The position numbers were made by a program, and so were the translations under genes. The notes beneath the pieces are model-generated. The model was not told the DNA's origin and made no database searches. It saw nothing but the letters and a program-made list of their open reading frames with translations. 64,000 bases of DNA from Halorussus caseinilyticus (GTDB lineage: Archaea > Halobacteriota > Halobacteria > Halobacteriales > Haladaptataceae), in NCBI RefSeq assembly GCF_029338395.1, contig NZ_CP119809.1, positions 806,001-870,000 of the forward strand, in the 5' to 3' direction. This document shows positions 35,747 to 43,247 of the stretch, piece by piece. Every line of letters begins with the position of its first letter. Positions within the stretch are counted from its first letter, which is position 1.

Positions 35747-36358
35747 CTACGCTTCAGCGAGTTCAACCGCCCATTCGGTCAATTCGTAACGATATGGGTT
35801 TCGGATTACTCGTATCGGTGCGTAGTCACCACCTTTCTCAACAGTCTCTTCGTCTTCTATCGCCTCGATAGCTGTCTCAAGATTTTCTCGCCAGTCCCAG
35901 AGTTCCTCGTCGTCAACGAGTTGTTCTTCTATTTCATCAAGTCCGACTCCCAACGCTTCAGCGACGACTTCTCGCCGTGTGATTTCGTCACCCCCGCCAT
36001 CTGCGAGAGCGAGAGGCTCTAAATCATCAACTAATCTCTCTGTTTCGTCTCTTAAGAGAACTTCTAAATCTTCATCGTTTACGATTTCGTCACGACGCTC
36101 GTTGATTATCAACCAATCACCACCGTTGACCCACTCATCAACTATATTGATGTTGACGAGGTGGTCAAGGCAAGTGTCGATTGTTACATCTACGACATCA
36201 CCGTAAACTCGGTCAAGATGCTTCTTTTTGAGACTGTTGTCCTCGCTGGGAACCATCGCATCACGGTACATAGCCAAAGCGAGGGCTACGAGGCTGTCAA
36301 GACTCGGAATTCCTTCCCGGTCGTTCCGAATTTGGCTTTCTAGGTCCTGTAGTGTCAT
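35747..36358 (-). CDS. Hypothetical protein in AT-rich insert
   Basis: A 203-residue soluble, acidic, mostly helical protein (TLQDLESQIRNDREGIPSLD; C-terminal YAPIRVIRNPYRYELTEWAVELAEA). No family is recognised. Codon use is markedly richer in A and T at third positions than in flanking genes (many ATT, GAT, GAA, TCA codons), a sign of acquisition from outside. The ATG at 36358 is preferred over one nine codons earlier. It lies between two 12-base direct repeats. Confidence 0.7.
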   Translation of the reverse strand: MTLQDLESQIRNDREGIPSLDSLVALALAMYRDAMVPSEDNSLKKKHLDRVYGDVVDVTIDTCLDHLVNINIVDEWVNGGDWLIINERRDEIVNDEDLEVLLRDETERLVDDLEPLALADGGGDEITRREVVAEALGVGLDEIEEQLVDDEELWDWRENLETAIEAIEDEETVEKGGDYAPIRVIRNPYRYELTEWAVELAEA

Positions 36359-36747
36359 TGTGAACCTCCAGATTTGACATTTCACCCCGGTATCGGTGGC
36401 TTTAATACAACAGAGTAGAGCGTAGCGAATGTACGCGTACTCTGCCGTGTAAGCTAGCTTACCGAGGGATGGTGATAGACCGCCCTAACGGTCTCTCACC
36501 CAATACGTCCTGTTCGCGTGCCAGTTGTACTTATAGCGTACGTTTGCTCAAAATGAGTGTTGCTGGTCACTTATTCATTTTGGTGACTAGAGTTATATTC
36601 CTAACTAAAACTAACTCTTTAGAATGATGTTATTTCCTTTCCCGAAGTGTGAAACGAATATGGTTTCCAAACCAAAGTATAAACTTCAATTCTATAACAA
36701 CAAACTACCGCTTTGATAAGTAGCTCTCTTCAGCAACCTGTTACAGA
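36359..36747. other. AT-rich non-coding stretch with hairpins
   Basis: 36409-36443 forms a compound stem: CAGAGTA...TACTCTG outside GCGTA...TACGC. 36478-36500 has AGACCG-CCCTAA-CGGTCT. AGTGTTGCTGGTCACTTATT and following sequence hold a partial GTCAC/GTGAC inverted repeat. GCAAC...GTTGC (36733-36754) overlaps the right direct repeat. No gene is seen; the promoter of the hypothetical gene should be here. Confidence 0.5.
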
Positions 36748-36759
36748 AAGTTGCGACGT
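36748..36759. repeat. Right copy of the 12-base direct repeat, at the gfcR stop
   Basis: AAGTTGCGACGT is identical to 35707-35718 and ends on the first base of the gfcR stop codon (minus strand). Confidence 0.6.
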
Positions 36760-37397
36760 TACTCGTCGTTGCCGACCCGCACCACGTTGATGAGCGAGTG
36801 GACCGGGACGCCTTCGACTTCCTCGACGCCCTGCTTGTCCACGAGGACGACGCAGGCGACGGGCGTGCCGCCCTCTTCGCGGATGGCCTTGACGGTTTCC
36901 GCCATCGTGGTTCCGCTGGTGATGGTGTCGTCCACGACGTAGCACTCCCGGTCGCGGATTTGGGCGAAGTTCCGCGAGAAGGTGCCGCCGAGTTCCTCGA
37001 TGTCCCCCTCCTCCCACTGGTGTTTGCTCGGCGCGTAGGTCCCGAGGTCGGTGTCGAGTTCGCGCGCGACGGCGGTGGCGAGAGGTGCGCCCGCCTTCTC
37101 GATGCCGATGGTCAGGTCCACTTCCTCTCCCTGCTTTTTCAGGAGGTCGGCCATCGAGGCCCCGGCGTGGTGGAGTCGGTTGCTGTCCCGGCCGAGCGCC
37201 GACCAATCGACGTGGATGTCGTGGGGTCCGCCCGCGGGTTCGGTCCGCGAGGTGGTCGGGGTGCCCGCGCCGCTTCGCTCGACTAGCCAACTCGCCGTCT
37301 CGCGCGAGACGTTGAGTTCGTCTGCGATTTCGCCCTTCGATAGCCCCTGCTCGGCGAGGTGGGCCGCGCTCTCGATGAGGTCGTCTACGTTCTTCAT
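36759..37397 (-). CDS. gfcR: Sugar-metabolism regulator GfcR (HTH plus phosphoribosyltransferase-like domain)
   Basis: The 212-residue regulator has an N-terminal HTH (residues ~3-40: AEQGLSKGEIADELNVSRETASWLVE) fused to an orotate-phosphoribosyltransferase-like domain with the PRPP loop CYVVDDTITSGTTMAETVKAI (about 152-172). In Haloferax GfcR activates semi-phosphorylative Entner-Doudoroff and glycolytic genes in response to sugar. Here it overlaps the glucose dehydrogenase gene by four bases (ATGA), so regulator and first pathway enzyme are one operon. It is probably controlled by the motif in front of gdh. A 12-base repeat sits right at its stop. Confidence 0.92.
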   Translation of the reverse strand: MKNVDDLIESAAHLAEQGLSKGEIADELNVSRETASWLVERSGAGTPTTSRTEPAGGPHDIHVDWSALGRDSNRLHHAGASMADLLKKQGEEVDLTIGIEKAGAPLATAVARELDTDLGTYAPSKHQWEEGDIEELGGTFSRNFAQIRDRECYVVDDTITSGTTMAETVKAIREEGGTPVACVVLVDKQGVEEVEGVPVHSLINVVRVGNDE

Positions 37398-38461
37398 ATC
37401 TGGCTAAATTGGAGCGCGGTCTTTATTGTCGTTTCGTCATCCGCAAATGCGGCCTCGTAGTCGTCCAACTCGTAGACGGCGGTCACGAGGTCGTCCAAGA
37501 ACCACGCCGGGAGGTCCCCGAGCGTCCGGACCGCCGCCTCGAAGTGGGTGACGTTGGAGTTGACGCTCCCGACCAGCGCCTTGTTGTTCATCACGAACTC
37601 CTTGTGGAGTCGCCCGCCGTCGATTTCGAACTCCCACGGTTCGGGCACGCCGAGCAGGGCACCGACTCCGGCGGGCGCGAGCGCTTCGATGCACTCGAAG
37701 GCGTGTCGCGCGTAGCCAGTCGCCTCGTACACGAAGTCCATCGGTTCGTGGGCGTCGGCAATCTCGGAGACGGGTGTCTCGCGCGAATCGACGTAGGTCG
37801 CACCGAGGTCCTCGATAACGTCGATGGTCGGGTCGGGTCGGTCGCGCCGTCCCAGACAGTAGGTGCGGTCGTATCCGCGCTGGTCGAGCATAGCGAGCGT
37901 CAACAGGCCGAGGCTTCCGTTGCCCAGCACGAGACCCGCGTCTGGATTCCAGTCGAAGGCCGAGCGCGCGGCGTAGGCGTGTTCGATGGCCTTCTCGGAG
38001 ATGCTGATTGGTTCGACCAGAAAGCCCCACTCCGCTATCTCCTCGGGCACGGGCACGAGGTTCTCGGCGGGACTGGTGAAGTACTCGGCCATGAACCCGT
38101 GCGCGCCGTCGATTCCTCGCTCGACGCACGCCTCGGGCGGGGCCATGTCGGGTTCGCCGCGTTCGAAGTACTCGTTGGGTCCCTCGGCGGGCGGTCTGCG
38201 CACCGTCGGGACCACCACGTCGCCTTCCTCGAAGGCTGTCCCGTTAGCTTCGGCGACGACGCCGACTGCCTCGTGGCCCAACACGAGGAAGTCCTCGCCC
38301 TCGGGGTATCCGCCGTGGCTTCCCGCGATGACCTCGCGGTCGGTTCCGTCCACGCCGACCCGGAGCGTCCGAACCAGCACTTCGCCGGGTCCGGGGTCCG
38401 GACGCGAGAGTTCGGCGACTGTCGGCGAGTTCTCGCCCCGCCGGATGACAACTGCTTCCAT
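37394..38461 (-). CDS. gdh: Glucose 1-dehydrogenase
   Basis: The 355-residue zinc-dependent medium-chain dehydrogenase oxidises D-glucose to gluconolactone with NAD(P), the first step of the haloarchaeal Entner-Doudoroff pathway. With the ATG at 38461 the zinc ligands known from Haloferax mediterranei glucose dehydrogenase fall at the same positions: Asp38, His63 and Glu150. The nucleotide motif is GNGSLG (about 180-185), followed by LGRRDRPDPT. An ATG nine codons upstream is less likely. Downstream gfcR overlaps by four bases. The promoter holds TTTACTC-N6-GAATAAATC, shared with kdgA and gad. Confidence 0.95.
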   Translation of the reverse strand: MEAVVIRRGENSPTVAELSRPDPGPGEVLVRTLRVGVDGTDREVIAGSHGGYPEGEDFLVLGHEAVGVVAEANGTAFEEGDVVVPTVRRPPAEGPNEYFERGEPDMAPPEACVERGIDGAHGFMAEYFTSPAENLVPVPEEIAEWGFLVEPISISEKAIEHAYAARSAFDWNPDAGLVLGNGSLGLLTLAMLDQRGYDRTYCLGRRDRPDPTIDVIEDLGATYVDSRETPVSEIADAHEPMDFVYEATGYARHAFECIEALAPAGVGALLGVPEPWEFEIDGGRLHKEFVMNNKALVGSVNSNVTHFEAAVRTLGDLPAWFLDDLVTAVYELDDYEAAFADDETTIKTALQFSQI

Positions 38462-38490
38462 GGCGGGGGGTTGGACCGGGAGGGACAAAA

Positions 38491-38512
38491 GATTTATTCT
38501 ATCCCGAGTAAA
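38491..38512 (-). promoter_or_regulatory. Candidate GfcR operator in front of gdh
   Basis: On the minus strand, TTTACTC, a 6-base spacer (GGGATA), then GAATAAATC, ending 30 bases before the ATG. The right half probably doubles as the TATA box. The same two-part motif is at 42195 and 43220. Confidence 0.6.
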
Positions 38513-38716
38513 CCTCTGGACCGGGTGGGCCAGTCGAACCTAAACGCCTGTCACCGCTCGCCCACCGCGCTTCTTCGGCCGCGTCCGGGATTTTACCGGT
38601 AGATTCGGTCCCACGCCGACCGGTCGGACCATCCGAACGCGCTCGTCCCCACAAACCACAGTTGTCGCCACGATTCCGGCGGCTTTCGTCACGTCTCTAC
38701 CGGGTCGTACGCTGTG

Positions 38717-39688
38717 CTACTCCCAGAGGTCGTACAGGTCGTCCCGAATCGCGTCCCGGACGAGTTCGCCGTCGATGTCCACGCCCGCCTCGTCCGCCCC
38801 GTCCACGTCGGCGACGACGCCGATTTCGCTCGCCCGGATGCCTTCCGCGTCGAGCGCCGCGAGCGCGTCGGCGCTGGTCTCCGGGGGAACCGTCGCCAGC
38901 AGTGCGCCGGACCCGAAGATGCGGAGGGGGTCCACGCCCATCGCCGCACAGATTTCGGCCGTCTCCTCGCGGACCGGGACCGCGCTCCGGTCGATTTCGA
39001 GGCGGACGCCCGAGGCGATCGCCATCTCGACCATCCCGTTGAGGAGACCGCCCTCGGTCGGGTCGTGCATCGCGGTGGCCGACTCGCGGAGGACGCGGGA
39101 CTCGGGCAGGACGCTGATTTCGCCGAAGAACGACTCGGCGCGTGCGAGCAGGTCGGCCGACAGGTCGAGTTCGTCCCGGAAGTCGGTCGCCAGCACCGCG
39201 GTTCCTTCGATGCCGACGCCCTTCGTGAGAAGCACGCGGTCGCCCGGCCGCGCGCCGCCGGTCGGGACGTACTCGTCGGCGAGTCCCATCGCGGTCATCG
39301 AGACCATCGGGCGCTCCAGCGCGGGGGTGTACTCGGAGTGGCCGCCGACGATGGCGACCCCCGACTCGCGGGCCTCCTCGTCCATCTGGGTCGTCAGGGC
39401 GTCTAGCGTCTCGGGGTCATCGTCGGGCAGGAAGACGACGTTCGTCAGCCATCGGGGGTCGGCCCCGCACGCCGCCACGTCGTTGCACGCGACGTGGACC
39501 GCGAGCGTTCCGAGTCGCTCTTTCGCCAGCGAGAGGGGGTCGGAGTTGACCACGAGGACACTCCCGTCGTCGAGTCGCACCGCCGCGGCGTCCTCGCCGT
39601 ACTGGGGTCCCATCTCTACCGAGTCGTCGCGTGCGCCCGTGCGATCGAGGACGCGCGCGAGGTCGTCAGGGTCGAGTTTCCCAATCAT
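38717..39688 (-). CDS. AIR synthase/HypE-family protein
   Basis: The 323-residue protein of the PurM/HypE/ThiL/SelD-like ATP-binding superfamily has the N-terminal part VNSDPLSLAKERLGTLAVHVACNDVAACGADPRW and the middle IVGGHSEYTPALERPMVSMTAMG. The C-terminal half begins LLTKGVGIEGTAVLATDF and holds MHDPTEGGLLNGMVEMA, a HypE-like feature. The terminal Cys of true HypE (PxIC) is missing (it ends DLYDLWE), so it is not a hydrogenase maturation factor in the usual sense. The substrate is unknown. It stands alone on the minus strand. Confidence 0.85.
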   Translation of the reverse strand: MIGKLDPDDLARVLDRTGARDDSVEMGPQYGEDAAAVRLDDGSVLVVNSDPLSLAKERLGTLAVHVACNDVAACGADPRWLTNVVFLPDDDPETLDALTTQMDEEARESGVAIVGGHSEYTPALERPMVSMTAMGLADEYVPTGGARPGDRVLLTKGVGIEGTAVLATDFRDELDLSADLLARAESFFGEISVLPESRVLRESATAMHDPTEGGLLNGMVEMAIASGVRLEIDRSAVPVREETAEICAAMGVDPLRIFGSGALLATVPPETSADALAALDAEGIRASEIGVVADVDGADEAGVDIDGELVRDAIRDDLYDLWE

Positions 39689-39776
39689 ACCCGTTGCTCG
39701 GTGGGCCGGGACCTAAGGTTCGGCGGATAATCGGCGGCACGGAGTAGCTTACACAGTAACGCTTATGCAGATGACA

Positions 39777-39796
39777 GCCATACAGTTTTGTATGGC
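39777..39796. promoter_or_regulatory. Palindrome over the antitoxin start: probable autoregulatory operator
   Basis: GCCATACA-GTTT-TGTATGGC is a perfect 8-base inverted repeat that includes the antitoxin's ATG (39792). Such palindromes are the usual binding site of the toxin-antitoxin complex. Confidence 0.55.
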
Positions 39797-39950
39797 AACT
39801 GACGGAAAACCGGCTCGACAGCCGTCTGACGACGACATGCTTCCCGATGAACGGGAAGTAATCGCCGAGCGCATTGAGTCGCTGGACGACGATTCGAGCC
39901 ATCTTTCTGTCGAGGAAGTCGCCGAGGAGTTAGACATCGAGTTAGAGTAG
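39792..39950 (+). CDS. RelB-like antitoxin
   Basis: A 52-residue acidic protein (ATDGKPARQPSDDDMLPDER start; SVEEVAEELDIELE end) directly upstream of a RelE-family toxin, with a three-base gap. Size, charge and position fit an antitoxin that wraps the toxin. The ATG inside the palindrome is chosen; in-frame ATGs at 39765 and 39771 are alternatives. The cassette is more AT-rich than its surroundings. Confidence 0.78.
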   Translation: MATDGKPARQPSDDDMLPDEREVIAERIESLDDDSSHLSVEEVAEELDIELE

Positions 39951-39953
39951 GGG

Positions 39954-40286
39954 ATGCCGCGCGCACCTTCTACACTCCGGTTTCTCCCCGAAGCACGCGA
40001 CGATTTGGCCGATATTCAGGGGCACAATCCCGACCACGCCAAACGGATTTTACGGAAAATCGACGATTGGCAGGACAAAATAGAGTGGGACCGCGTTCCA
40101 CAGGACCATCTCACCTACCTTACTGGAACAGGAGCATACAATTTCTATCGGGAACGAGTCGGCAACAGTGGTTATCGTGTCGTCTACGAAATTAGCAACG
40201 ACGAGATGGTCGTTGTCGGTATTCTCCCGAAGGGAGACGATACCTACGACTTAGATGAGTTTCGGCGTCGGATGGACCGAGAGTAA
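39954..40286 (+). CDS. RelE/ParE-family toxin
   Basis: A 110-residue RelE-fold protein, likely a ribosome-dependent mRNA interferase. The N-terminal strand STLRFLPEARDDLADI leads to a helical hairpin (HAKRILRKIDDWQDKIEWDR), then GTGAYNFYRERVGNSGYRVVYEISNDEMVVVGILPKGDDTYDL, the classical RelE core with conserved Arg/Tyr (YRVVYEI) and basic/Lys residues. It forms a two-gene type II toxin-antitoxin module with the upstream gene. Confidence 0.88.
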   Translation: MPRAPSTLRFLPEARDDLADIQGHNPDHAKRILRKIDDWQDKIEWDRVPQDHLTYLTGTGAYNFYRERVGNSGYRVVYEISNDEMVVVGILPKGDDTYDLDEFRRRMDRE

Positions 40287-40438
40287 CAGGGACAACGAAG
40301 CTACAAAGTAAGAGAGCGGAGGTTCGACTCCATTTTCGTAGGTCCCGCACTTGCGCGGCCCGCGCAACGAACCACCACAATCCCCCGACATTTCGCGCCG
40401 ACCCCGAACTTTATCCCGGATTGCGACCCACTTCCGGC

Positions 40439-41686
40439 ATGGAGCGGTACGACCAACTCTATCAACTCTACGACGAGTTCGACGCCGGAACCCTCCGAGC
40501 GTTGCAGAACTTCGTGGACCTGTTTCCCCCGGTGGACTCCCGCATCGCCCTCGAACACTGGCGGGAGGTCGGCGAGGAACTGGACGAATGCAAGGCCGAG
40601 GTGCGCGAGGCGTTCCCCGCGACGGGCGAGACGTTCTGCGAACTCGCGGCGCGGGCCTCTCGGGACCAAGCGTTCACCGCCTTGGACCTCTACGCCAAGT
40701 ACGACCGCGGGGTGAACGTCCTCGTCCTCGACGTGGACGAGACCCTGCGCTCGGCGGGCGGCACCGACAACGAGATTCCCCGCGAGACCCTCCACCTCCT
40801 GACCGAGTTCCACGAGGGCGGGATGCCCATCGTGGTCTGCACGGGCCAAACGCTCGAAAACGTCAAGGGGTTCCTGATTCAGGGTCTCGGCAACGAAATC
40901 GTCCACTCGGGCGACCTCTCGGTGGTCTACGAGGCCGGAACCGGCGTGTTCACGCCCGGCCACGGCGCGGATACCAAGCGACTGCTCTACGAGGACTTGG
41001 ACGACGACATCCAGTCGGTGTTCGACGCCGTGCGCTCGCGGGTCCTCTCGGAAGCGCCCGAGGACCTGCGCCGCGGGTGTCACCTGCAGGGCAACGAGTT
41101 CAACGTCACGCTCAAGCCAAACTTCGAGACCGGAAGCCAGCAGGCCCGCGAGGTCATCGACCACGCGCTGGTCTACGAACTCGACTTGCTCGGCGAAGCA
41201 GTCGCCGAGCAAGTCGGCGAGAGTTCCGAGGGCGCGAGCGACTGGGCGCGGGCCTACTACGCCGAACAGGACCCCGAAATCCGCGGCGTCCTCGAAGGCG
41301 AGGGCGAGATGCCCGACGCCGACCCCGAAGACGTTCCGGCGGGCGTCCGCGAGACGTTCGAGCGCATCGACGTTGCCTACTACGAGGCCGACGCCGCCGA
41401 AATCGGAAGCCTCGAACTCAACAAGGTCGTGGGCGTCGAAGCCGCGTTCGACGTGCTGGGAATCGACGACCCCTTCGCGGCGGTCATGGGCGACAGCAAG
41501 AGCGACCTCCGGGTGATGGAGTGGGTCGCCGAGAACGACGCGGGCATCGCCGCCGCGCCCGAACACTCCTCGCGGGACGTGCTGGACCACGTGGTCAAGA
41601 CCGACGAGTTGGTCTTCGACCGGGGGAAGGCCGGGGACGTACTCCGGACGATTTACGCGATGAACCGGCTTGCGAATCTGGGGTGA
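40439..41686 (+). CDS. HAD-superfamily hydrolase
   Basis: The 415-residue protein has a ~90-residue N-terminal helical region, then a HAD phosphatase core with motif I VLVLDVDETLR (nucleophile Asp98, acid Asp100), motif II VVCTGQ and motif IV AAVMGDSKSDLRVMEWV, with a large cap between. MGDSxxD resembles Cof-type and phosphoglycolate-type phosphatases. The substrate is unknown. The ATG at 40439 follows the usual spacing; an upstream in-frame ATG at 40421 adds six residues. It lies between the toxin-antitoxin pair and the kdgA/gad genes and may be unrelated to either. Confidence 0.88.
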   Translation: MERYDQLYQLYDEFDAGTLRALQNFVDLFPPVDSRIALEHWREVGEELDECKAEVREAFPATGETFCELAARASRDQAFTALDLYAKYDRGVNVLVLDVDETLRSAGGTDNEIPRETLHLLTEFHEGGMPIVVCTGQTLENVKGFLIQGLGNEIVHSGDLSVVYEAGTGVFTPGHGADTKRLLYEDLDDDIQSVFDAVRSRVLSEAPEDLRRGCHLQGNEFNVTLKPNFETGSQQAREVIDHALVYELDLLGEAVAEQVGESSEGASDWARAYYAEQDPEIRGVLEGEGEMPDADPEDVPAGVRETFERIDVAYYEADAAEIGSLELNKVVGVEAAFDVLGIDDPFAAVMGDSKSDLRVMEWVAENDAGIAAAPEHSSRDVLDHVVKTDELVFDRGKAGDVLRTIYAMNRLANLG

Positions 41687-41890
41687 GCGGTTTCGGACCG
41701 GGTTCGGTCGGGACTTCGCTGTAGACTGCGAGGGGTGACAGTAGACGGCGGCGAGAAGCTAACTATTGTCGACACCAATCAGACCGCGCCCGCACGCGCC
41801 GGAAAGAGGGAGAGTAGTCCCTCGCGGTTCGCGTCCGGAAATCAGCGGGAAGAACGCCAGAAAGACGAGAAGAACCCGGAAGACGCCCGC

Positions 41891-42163
41891 TCAGACGTTC
41901 AGGCTGAACCGAACCGTGTCGCCGTTCTCCAGCGAACTGCCCGTCGAGAGCGTCTCGGTCGAGTCGAACGACTCGCGGACGACCACGGTGTCCGACCGGA
42001 GTCGCTGGCCGTCTAGGACGCCCGCGCGGACCTGCGGGCCGTACTTGTCTGCGAGCGTCTCCACCACGTCGGCGACCGTCGCGTCCTCGGGCACGGCGAC
42101 GCGGGCCTTGCGCGTGCCGGTGCGGGCGACGAGGGTTCCGGTGAGTTCGACTGTGACGTTCAT
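41891..42163 (-). CDS. Ubiquitin-fold (MoaD/ThiS/SAMP-like) protein without C-terminal diglycine
   Basis: A 90-residue beta-grasp protein: MNVTVELTGTLVARTGTRKA start, ATVADVVETLADKYGP helix, and NGDTVRFSLNV end. MoaD/SAMP proteins end in Gly-Gly for thiocarboxylate or isopeptide formation; here the end is FSLNV, so it cannot act in that way and may be a binding module. It is divergent from the kdgA gene, with 100 bases between that include the shared TTTACTC motif. Confidence 0.75.
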   Translation of the reverse strand: MNVTVELTGTLVARTGTRKARVAVPEDATVADVVETLADKYGPQVRAGVLDGQRLRSDTVVVRESFDSTETLSTGSSLENGDTVRFSLNV

Positions 42164-42194
42164 ACACACGCATCGAACCGCCACTTACAAAAAG

Positions 42195-42216
42195 TTTACT
42201 CACACGCGAAAAAGTC
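42195..42216 (+). promoter_or_regulatory. Candidate GfcR operator in front of kdgA
   Basis: TTTACTC-(ACACGC)-GAAAAAGTC, 48 bases upstream of the ATG. A separate TATA-like CCCTTAAGG (42232-42240) is about 28 bases before the start, so the motif sits upstream of the core promoter, an activator position. Confidence 0.6.
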
Positions 42217-42263
42217 CTGCCGGGACGAAATCCCTTAAGGAGGCGGCTCCCGACGACTCTCGT

Positions 42264-43184
42264 ATGGTGGACCACGCACCCGCCCCCGGACGCGACGACT
42301 CGCTGGGCGTACACGGAGTCGTCCCGCCGACGATAACCGCATTCGACGACGACGAATCGGTCGATTACGACGCGACTGCCGCACACGCGCGGTTTGTCGT
42401 GGACCGCGGCGCTCACGGCGTCTTCCCGCTCGGGACCAACGGCGAGTTCCCGCTGTTGACGCCCGACGAGCGAGACGGCGTGGTGGAAGCCGTGGTCGAG
42501 GAAATCGGCGACGACGCGCCGGTCATCGCGGGCGTCGGCGCACCGAGTACCCGCCAGACGGTCGCACACGCCGAACACGCCGAGAGCGTCGGCGCAGACG
42601 GCGTGGTCGTCGTCACGCCCTACTACTACCCGGTGGACCACGACGCCGCGGTGAGCCACTACCGGCGGGTCGCCGAGGCCGTCGATTTGCCGGTCTACGT
42701 CTACCACATCCCGAGCAAGACCGGCAACTCGCTGTCGCTCGACACCTTGGACGCGCTCGCAGACATCGAGAATCTGGTCGGCCTGAAAGACTCCAGCAAG
42801 GACGTGCCGTGGCTCGGACAGGCCATCGACGCCCATCCCGAGATGACGTTCCTCGCGGGGTCGGACTCGCTTCTGTTCCCCGGCTTGGAAGTCGGATGCG
42901 CGGGCATGGTCAGCGCCGTCGCCAACGTTTTCCCGGAACTCGTCGCGGACCTCTACGAGGCCTACGACGAGGGCGACGAGGAGCGCGCCCGCGAACTGCA
43001 GAGCGAGGTGTACGACGTGCGGTCGGCGCTCAAGCGCGGCCCGTACATGGCTGGCGTCAAGACGACACTGAGCCTTCGAGACACCGATTTCGACCCCGGT
43101 CCGCTCCGGAGTCCGCTCCGGACGATGGACGAGTCCGACCGCGAGGCGCTCCGCGCGGACCTCTCGGAACTCGGCCTGCTCTGA
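42264..43184 (+). CDS. kdgA: 2-keto-3-deoxy-(6-phospho)gluconate aldolase, DHDPS family
   Basis: The 306-residue (beta/alpha)8 Schiff-base aldolase of the DapA/NAL family carries the motif GTNGEFPLL (57-65), catalytic Tyr147 (VYHIPS) and Schiff-base Lys175 (GLKDSS). In haloarchaea the KDPG aldolase of the semi-phosphorylative Entner-Doudoroff pathway belongs to this family and yields pyruvate plus glyceraldehyde 3-phosphate. The neighbouring gluconate dehydratase and the shared promoter motif support the assignment, but a pentonate-type aldolase or N-acetylneuraminate-lyase-like role cannot be excluded from sequence. It is followed after 63 bases by gad with its own promoter. Confidence 0.85.
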   Translation: MVDHAPAPGRDDSLGVHGVVPPTITAFDDDESVDYDATAAHARFVVDRGAHGVFPLGTNGEFPLLTPDERDGVVEAVVEEIGDDAPVIAGVGAPSTRQTVAHAEHAESVGADGVVVVTPYYYPVDHDAAVSHYRRVAEAVDLPVYVYHIPSKTGNSLSLDTLDALADIENLVGLKDSSKDVPWLGQAIDAHPEMTFLAGSDSLLFPGLEVGCAGMVSAVANVFPELVADLYEAYDEGDEERARELQSEVYDVRSALKRGPYMAGVKTTLSLRDTDFDPGPLRSPLRTMDESDREALRADLSELGLL

Positions 43185-43219
43185 GTCGCACCGAGCCGGA
43201 GCGCCGGAACCTCCAAATT

Positions 43220-43241
43220 TTTACTCTATGGGGAGTAAGTC
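43220..43241 (+). promoter_or_regulatory. Candidate GfcR operator in front of gad
   Basis: TTTACTC-(TATGGG)-GAGTAAGTC; its halves TTACTC and GAGTAA are perfectly inverted with a 6-base spacer. It ends seven bases before the ATG and overlaps the probable TATA tract AATTTTTACT, so here the position differs from that in kdgA. Confidence 0.6.
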
Positions 43242-43247
43242 CTTTTC

